Source of the DNA: Sipunculus nudus
Lineage: Eukaryota > Annelida > Sipuncula > Golfingiida > Sipunculidae
Length of the DNA stretch: 64,000 nucleotides
Assembly (NCBI GenBank): GCA_026874595.1
Contig: CM049310.1
Span: forward strand, 39,747,558-39,811,557
Reading direction: 5' to 3'
The notes beneath the pieces were generated by a model. That model did no database searches. It was not told where the DNA came from and worked only from the letters and a program-made list of their open reading frames with translations. Numbering within the stretch: position 1 is the first letter of the stretch; each line of letters opens with the position of its first letter. This document shows, in pieces, positions 60,601 through 64,000 of this stretch. The translations under genes and the position numbers were made by a program.

Positions 60601-63028
60601 GTAATTAACAATCAACAACAAGAGTAATTATCACTTAACTCTGACTTAATTTCTGAAAATGAATGGCACATGTGACTGACTGACCTCCTGCTTCTTTTGT
60701 TTGACCTGAACCAAGAATTCTTTCAGCATTTGATTCTGTGCTGCTAAACTGTCCTGGAAATACAGATAACATACCAAATCAGTCCAGTGTGTCACTCAGA
60801 GGAGGCTGGGTGCTTCACTATCCACAAAAAGTAACCTTGAACCTCATGTTGTATATATAAAATTAAGATTAAGGTGTCCTTAGATATCATAATTCATATA
60901 CACAAAAGAAGATTCACCTTGTTGTTGGCATTGTCTGTTGCATGAGACTGAATGTAACCATATGATAATTCTGATAAATTATTTTTGTGTGATTTCATGA
61001 TATCCAGATACAATATTAAGAGTGGTCTTAACACATCATTATAAATATGGCATTAAACCAAGTCACCATAATCAAACATGTATCTGGTGGGGATACACCC
61101 AAGACCTTCATTTCCCCCAAGTCTGATACAGTGATACCTCATATAAATGGCAATATCCAACCTGACAATACGATAACATACTTACTGCTTCTAGCTGATG
61201 TTTCTTTTGGACCAGAATATCAAGGAGGTAGTTGACATTGTTTAAAGAGAGGCTGTCTTGTTCTAGCAGTGCATCATTGCTGATTGCAGAGCTCAGACCA
61301 TTCTACAGTGAAAGAATTTTAAAAAAATTCAATACTTATACTGGAAAAGAAAGGGATCACATTACATTAGGTCCACAAGGCTGATGGTTATAGATGCAGG
61401 TGCAAGCTTAAAATTTTAGACAGCAATAAGACCTGTAAACCTGAAAAAGGCATTAGTAATGCAAATTCTTTATGTACAATATTTCCATGACTTGTCAATC
61501 ATGTGTTGCCATAACATGTCATTCATTTTTAGGGTTGCATTAATGCATTTGGCAACCATAAAAAAAGCACTTCCTTAAAAATTTTTGCCTTTTAAATGAA
61601 ATTCAATTAGTTGTTGTGAACAGAAAGGGCCTAAGATGTTTATTATTTGCAAACCCTTCTGGAGATAACATCTGTAGAGGGGGATGAAAATTAGCTCCAG
61701 CAGTGTAGCACTGTGTCTTCCAAATGTAATAGGATTATGTTAACAGAAACTACAAATACAAACTGCTGCCAGTCAACTTCTATCAGACAACATTGTAGTT
61801 CAAAATAACGTAAGTAATCTATACTTGATAAAACAAACAAGATTCAATTCCATGGGTACTTCCTTCTCAACACAAATTCTATAGATTTCCAATTACTTTT
61901 TTCAGTCAAATCATGTGACATTTCACTTGAAATCAGTTGGATAAACTGACAATCTGAAATTTTATTATATATATACTAACAGTAATGTATGTTCAGTGTT
62001 CTAGTTATGTTCAAATAGGGCCCAAATTATTCACAGCAAGACAATGATCATGGATTTATGGTTATTTCAGACAATGAATTAAATCTCTATCACTGGTGAC
62101 CATGTGTGCACAAATGAAATCTTGATTCATTTGGCTGAAGTCTCCTTGCAACATTATAAAAGTATCCCCCCCCTGCCCCTCAAAAAAGTTTCTCATGAAA
62201 ATATTATGGAATTTAAACTATTATTGCATTATGGTTAACATCTTGTTGATATTATTCAGAAGGTAAATATACTATTATTATATGATTTTTTCACAACACA
62301 CTAGTTTGTAACCATGTCTAGCCAGTCAAAAGTTCACAATACAACAGGAACCTGCATGAGACCAACATTTGCCTTATGCTTATTAGAAGTACAACAGCAC
62401 AAAAACCATTCAAAATTAAATTAGACATCAGGTGAGGAGAAATTAGAATGAAGAAGATGACATACCGCATGATTATCTTCTCTGAACCTCTTGTCCGACT
62501 GCTTATGTTTTTGTTTCAGTATCAGCTCATTCACTGCGGGATAGTATTGTAAAAATATCAAGATTTTAACCTTATACACTTCATTCATGTTCTGTTTAAT
62601 TAAACATATAAATGACAAAGGTGTCAGTATATTATTTTGATGTCTCAAAATACATCTTATGATCATATTTATGTCTAAAAGCATCTGATTTAAAAGGACA
62701 AAATTGTATAATCAATATGTTAGGATATAAATATGTCTTTTGTAATTATAAAAAGAAAAAAGTATGCAGTCCATATACAGGTTTACAGATAAAAATTACC
62801 AAGGCTGACCATTACACTTTCCCTGCATAACAGGATCAAATTAGTTTCACACAAAAACTAGTGTTTCACATGGTAGTTTTGATAAAATAAACAGATATAC
62901 AGAAAGATTTTTAAAATAATTACTCACAGTGAAAATTAGGAAATATTTGTTGTTCTGGCTTCTCTAACACTGTGTTGCACTTGGGGCATTTGTTTGACTG
63001 GTCCAAGCTTTGTATAATACATTTATAA
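48682..63028 (-). CDS. COP1: COP1 (RFWD2) E3 ubiquitin ligase, 5' end missing
   Basis: Nineteen coding exons join in phase (5' to 3'): 62928-63028, 62466-62533, 61186-61302, 60685-60753, 60175-60234, 59486-59521, 58957-59043, 58018-58162, 56981-57116, 56023-56166, 55408-55516, 53482-53563, 51817-51933, 51182-51299, 50509-50633, 50034-50122, 49687-49746, 49199-49243 and 48682-48699. All introns are GT-AG, and they encode about 574 residues. In order: second half of a C3HC4 RING (YKC, CPKC), NELILKQK, a coiled coil (VQKKHQLEA to [10 protein letters not shown]), the [18 protein letters not shown] segment, and seven WD40 blades (for example [12 protein letters not shown] and NEKNFVGLA), ending VLELV. 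COP1 ubiquitinates transcription factors such as c-Jun and ETS proteins with DET1-DDB1-CUL4. The exon(s) for the N-terminus and first RING cysteines were not found. Confidence 0.95.
50661..50765. repeat. 58-bp local duplication in a COP1 intron
   Basis: GAGACAGGCTGATTTTGCCT (50661) and GAGACAAGACTGGTTTTGCC (50719) start two diverged copies, both continuing TTTTCTC-GCAT-CAA. It lies just beyond the acceptor side of exon 50509-50633. Confidence 0.6.
52351..53261 (-). mobile_element. Family A Helentron-like (HINE-type) element, copy 3, in a COP1 intron
   Basis: Full length (911 bp). Read on the minus strand, the 5' end is TTTATTGTATCCGCCAAAAC followed by AAAGTTTTGCGGATACTATG. The 3' end has GATTTTGGCGGATACACG (an inverted copy of the 5' repeat), the stem-loop GTAGTCGCTTGTCGACTAC and CCGTATTCTAG then T. 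The core has GGTGGCGCCACC or GGTGGTGCCACC palindromes near 52505, 52654, 52783 and 52934. It sits in the intron between COP1 exons 51817-51933 and 53482-53563, with the same transcriptional orientation as COP1. Confidence 0.75.
53344..53408. repeat. Palindromic hairpin with TA-rich loop
   Basis: ATTTGAATTGTAAAACAT (53344-53361) and its exact reverse complement (53391-53408) flank about 29 bp of TA dinucleotides. It lies 74 bp from COP1 exon 53482-53563 and just beyond the family A copy. Confidence 0.85.
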
Positions 63029-64000
63029 CTGAAAATGAACAAACAAACTGATTAGGTACATTCATTCTGAATGTTCAACCTGACATACAAATTTTATTTT
63101 TTTCAAACAGACTTGGAATTCACTGTAATTTTTAACTGACACTGCTCCCATAACACTAAGCTGAGGTCATGTATCCAACCTGTCAGACTCTGTCCATTTA
63201 CAAGGTATGTCAAACCAAGGAGTTTACAGGGATGGAGTAACAACTGTCAGAAGCCCTGCCAGTGTCAGTCGTGCGCTAATTGCAATTAAGACTTGATAAG
63301 CCCATTAACTCTATTGTGCGCCTATTGTGCTGCGGTGTCAGGCGCAGCGACAGCACCGCCTTTGATAAAGCAAGCCTGCTAGATGTTACTTCTGTGGTCC
63401 GCTGTAGCTCGCTGAAGTGGAGAGCAATATATCCAGTAACTGAGCAGTAAATCACTGGAATAACATTGACCTGAATTATGAATGCGCAAATGGTTTGTTT
63501 TGTCAAGAATTATGCGCAACAAATAAATCTAGAAAGGTCGCGTGTTGAGGAATCACTTGATCGATTTTGGAATAGATGCGGTCACTCTACATCAACTTCT
63601 GCCGTGATTCATGACGGACGACTGGTAAGTGTAAACCTTACTTTCCCTGTATAACTTGGGAAATATAAAAATTCCATCAGTTCCCACACTTCTGAATTAT
63701 ATTAATAATTAGCCATGTATTATAGTATTCCGTCGATAAAAAAAATTTTGATGCTTATGATCGAACGACTTTCATTTTGATGGATAACAGTGAGCCATCG
63801 CCTTCTCTGTCACTGACGGCGTTGTTCTCGTATTACCGCCCATATTACCCGGCTAAGCTATAGCTCAGGCGTCATTAGCAATGACAGCTTCACACACATT
63901 TATCACACATATGAAAATATGGTGTTCAAACTTATGATTGTTTAAAAATTTATATTAAATACTACTGGAGATAAAATTGGGGAGAAACTTACTCATCCTT
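63029..64000. other. COP1 intron; right edge of window
   Basis: Expected to be intron upstream of the COP1 RING exon on the minus strand. At the extreme edge, minus-strand AAGGATGA|GTAAGT (donor at 63992) could end another COP1 exon. Its phase would not supply the CGHSFC segment, so at least one more small exon would be needed, and I could not find it. The stretch 63290-63625 is relatively CpG-rich. Confidence 0.4.
63478..63624 (+). other. Possible plus-strand first coding exon (49 codons)
   Basis: An ATG at 63478 opens 49 codons (MNAQMVCFVK to SAVIHDGRL) that end at a strong donor, CTG|GTAAGT, at 63624. The local sequence is CpG-richer than its surroundings. No downstream exon is visible before the window ends and the peptide is not recognised, so chance is quite possible. 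Confidence 0.2.

Noticed and set aside
63100-63190. Minus-strand GGATACATGACC, considered as the missing COP1 RING exon (YMT...CGHSFC)
   Set aside because: Stop codons follow directly and the CGHSFC segment is absent, so the match is too short to support an exon.

Overview
This is an AT-rich, intron-rich, repeat-rich animal genomic window. Its genes have GT-AG introns, there is no operon or ribosome-binding-site structure, and every recognisable protein is metazoan. The repeats resemble those common in bivalve and gastropod genomes: one element starts TTTAGCTCAGCTGA and continues with GTCCGTCGTCCGTC, and long runs carry GGTCAAAGGTCAAGGTCAC units. I infer a mollusc or another lophotrochozoan. 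The species cannot be read from the sequence.

Three conserved genes are secure. At 2.2-3.8 kb (+) lies an uninterrupted RSKR-like Ser/Thr kinase (SGK494 family) with an AATAAA signal and a genomic A-run, which suggests a retrogene. At 30.6-34.5 kb (+) lies RABEPK, the Rab9 effector p40 kelch protein, in three coding exons that I could join in phase. At 48.7-63.0 kb (-) lies most of COP1 (RFWD2), the E3 ubiquitin ligase. I could place 19 coding exons in phase, from the second half of the RING finger to the stop codon. The exon(s) for the start of the protein and the first RING cysteines were not found and probably lie beyond the right edge. RABEPK and COP1 converge. A possible small gene at 30.1 kb (+) encodes 84 residues ending in a CaaX box, with a perfect RFX X-box palindrome about 670 bp upstream.

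The rest is mostly intergenic DNA and introns filled with mobile-element debris. The most interesting material is a network of non-autonomous elements whose layout fits Helentron-associated elements (HINE or DINE type). Each has a 5' subterminal repeat, an internal tandem array, an inverted copy of the 5' repeat, a 3' stem-loop and a CTAG-T end. Family A has three copies (7.7-9.1, 26.8-27.6 and 52.4-53.3 kb). Family B (37.8-39.2 kb) sits inside family C (37.6-43.1 kb), and C is also split by a 2.47-kb hAT-type element with a perfect 8-bp target duplication and direction-biased TATTAC arrays. Other items are a GTACTCGAGTAC-rich hAT-like MITE inside the last RABEPK intron, a decayed ZBED/hAT transposase, a Harbinger-like MITE, several fold-back hairpins, a polypurine tract with an 80-bp period, and TA microsatellites.

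The three genes do not form a pathway; they are ordinary neighbours. COP1 works in ubiquitin-dependent turnover of transcription factors, RABEPK in Rab9-dependent endosome-to-Golgi transport, and RSKR is a poorly characterised AGC-like kinase. All coordinates come from reading the sequence by eye, so exon edges and repeat boundaries deserve a computed check.
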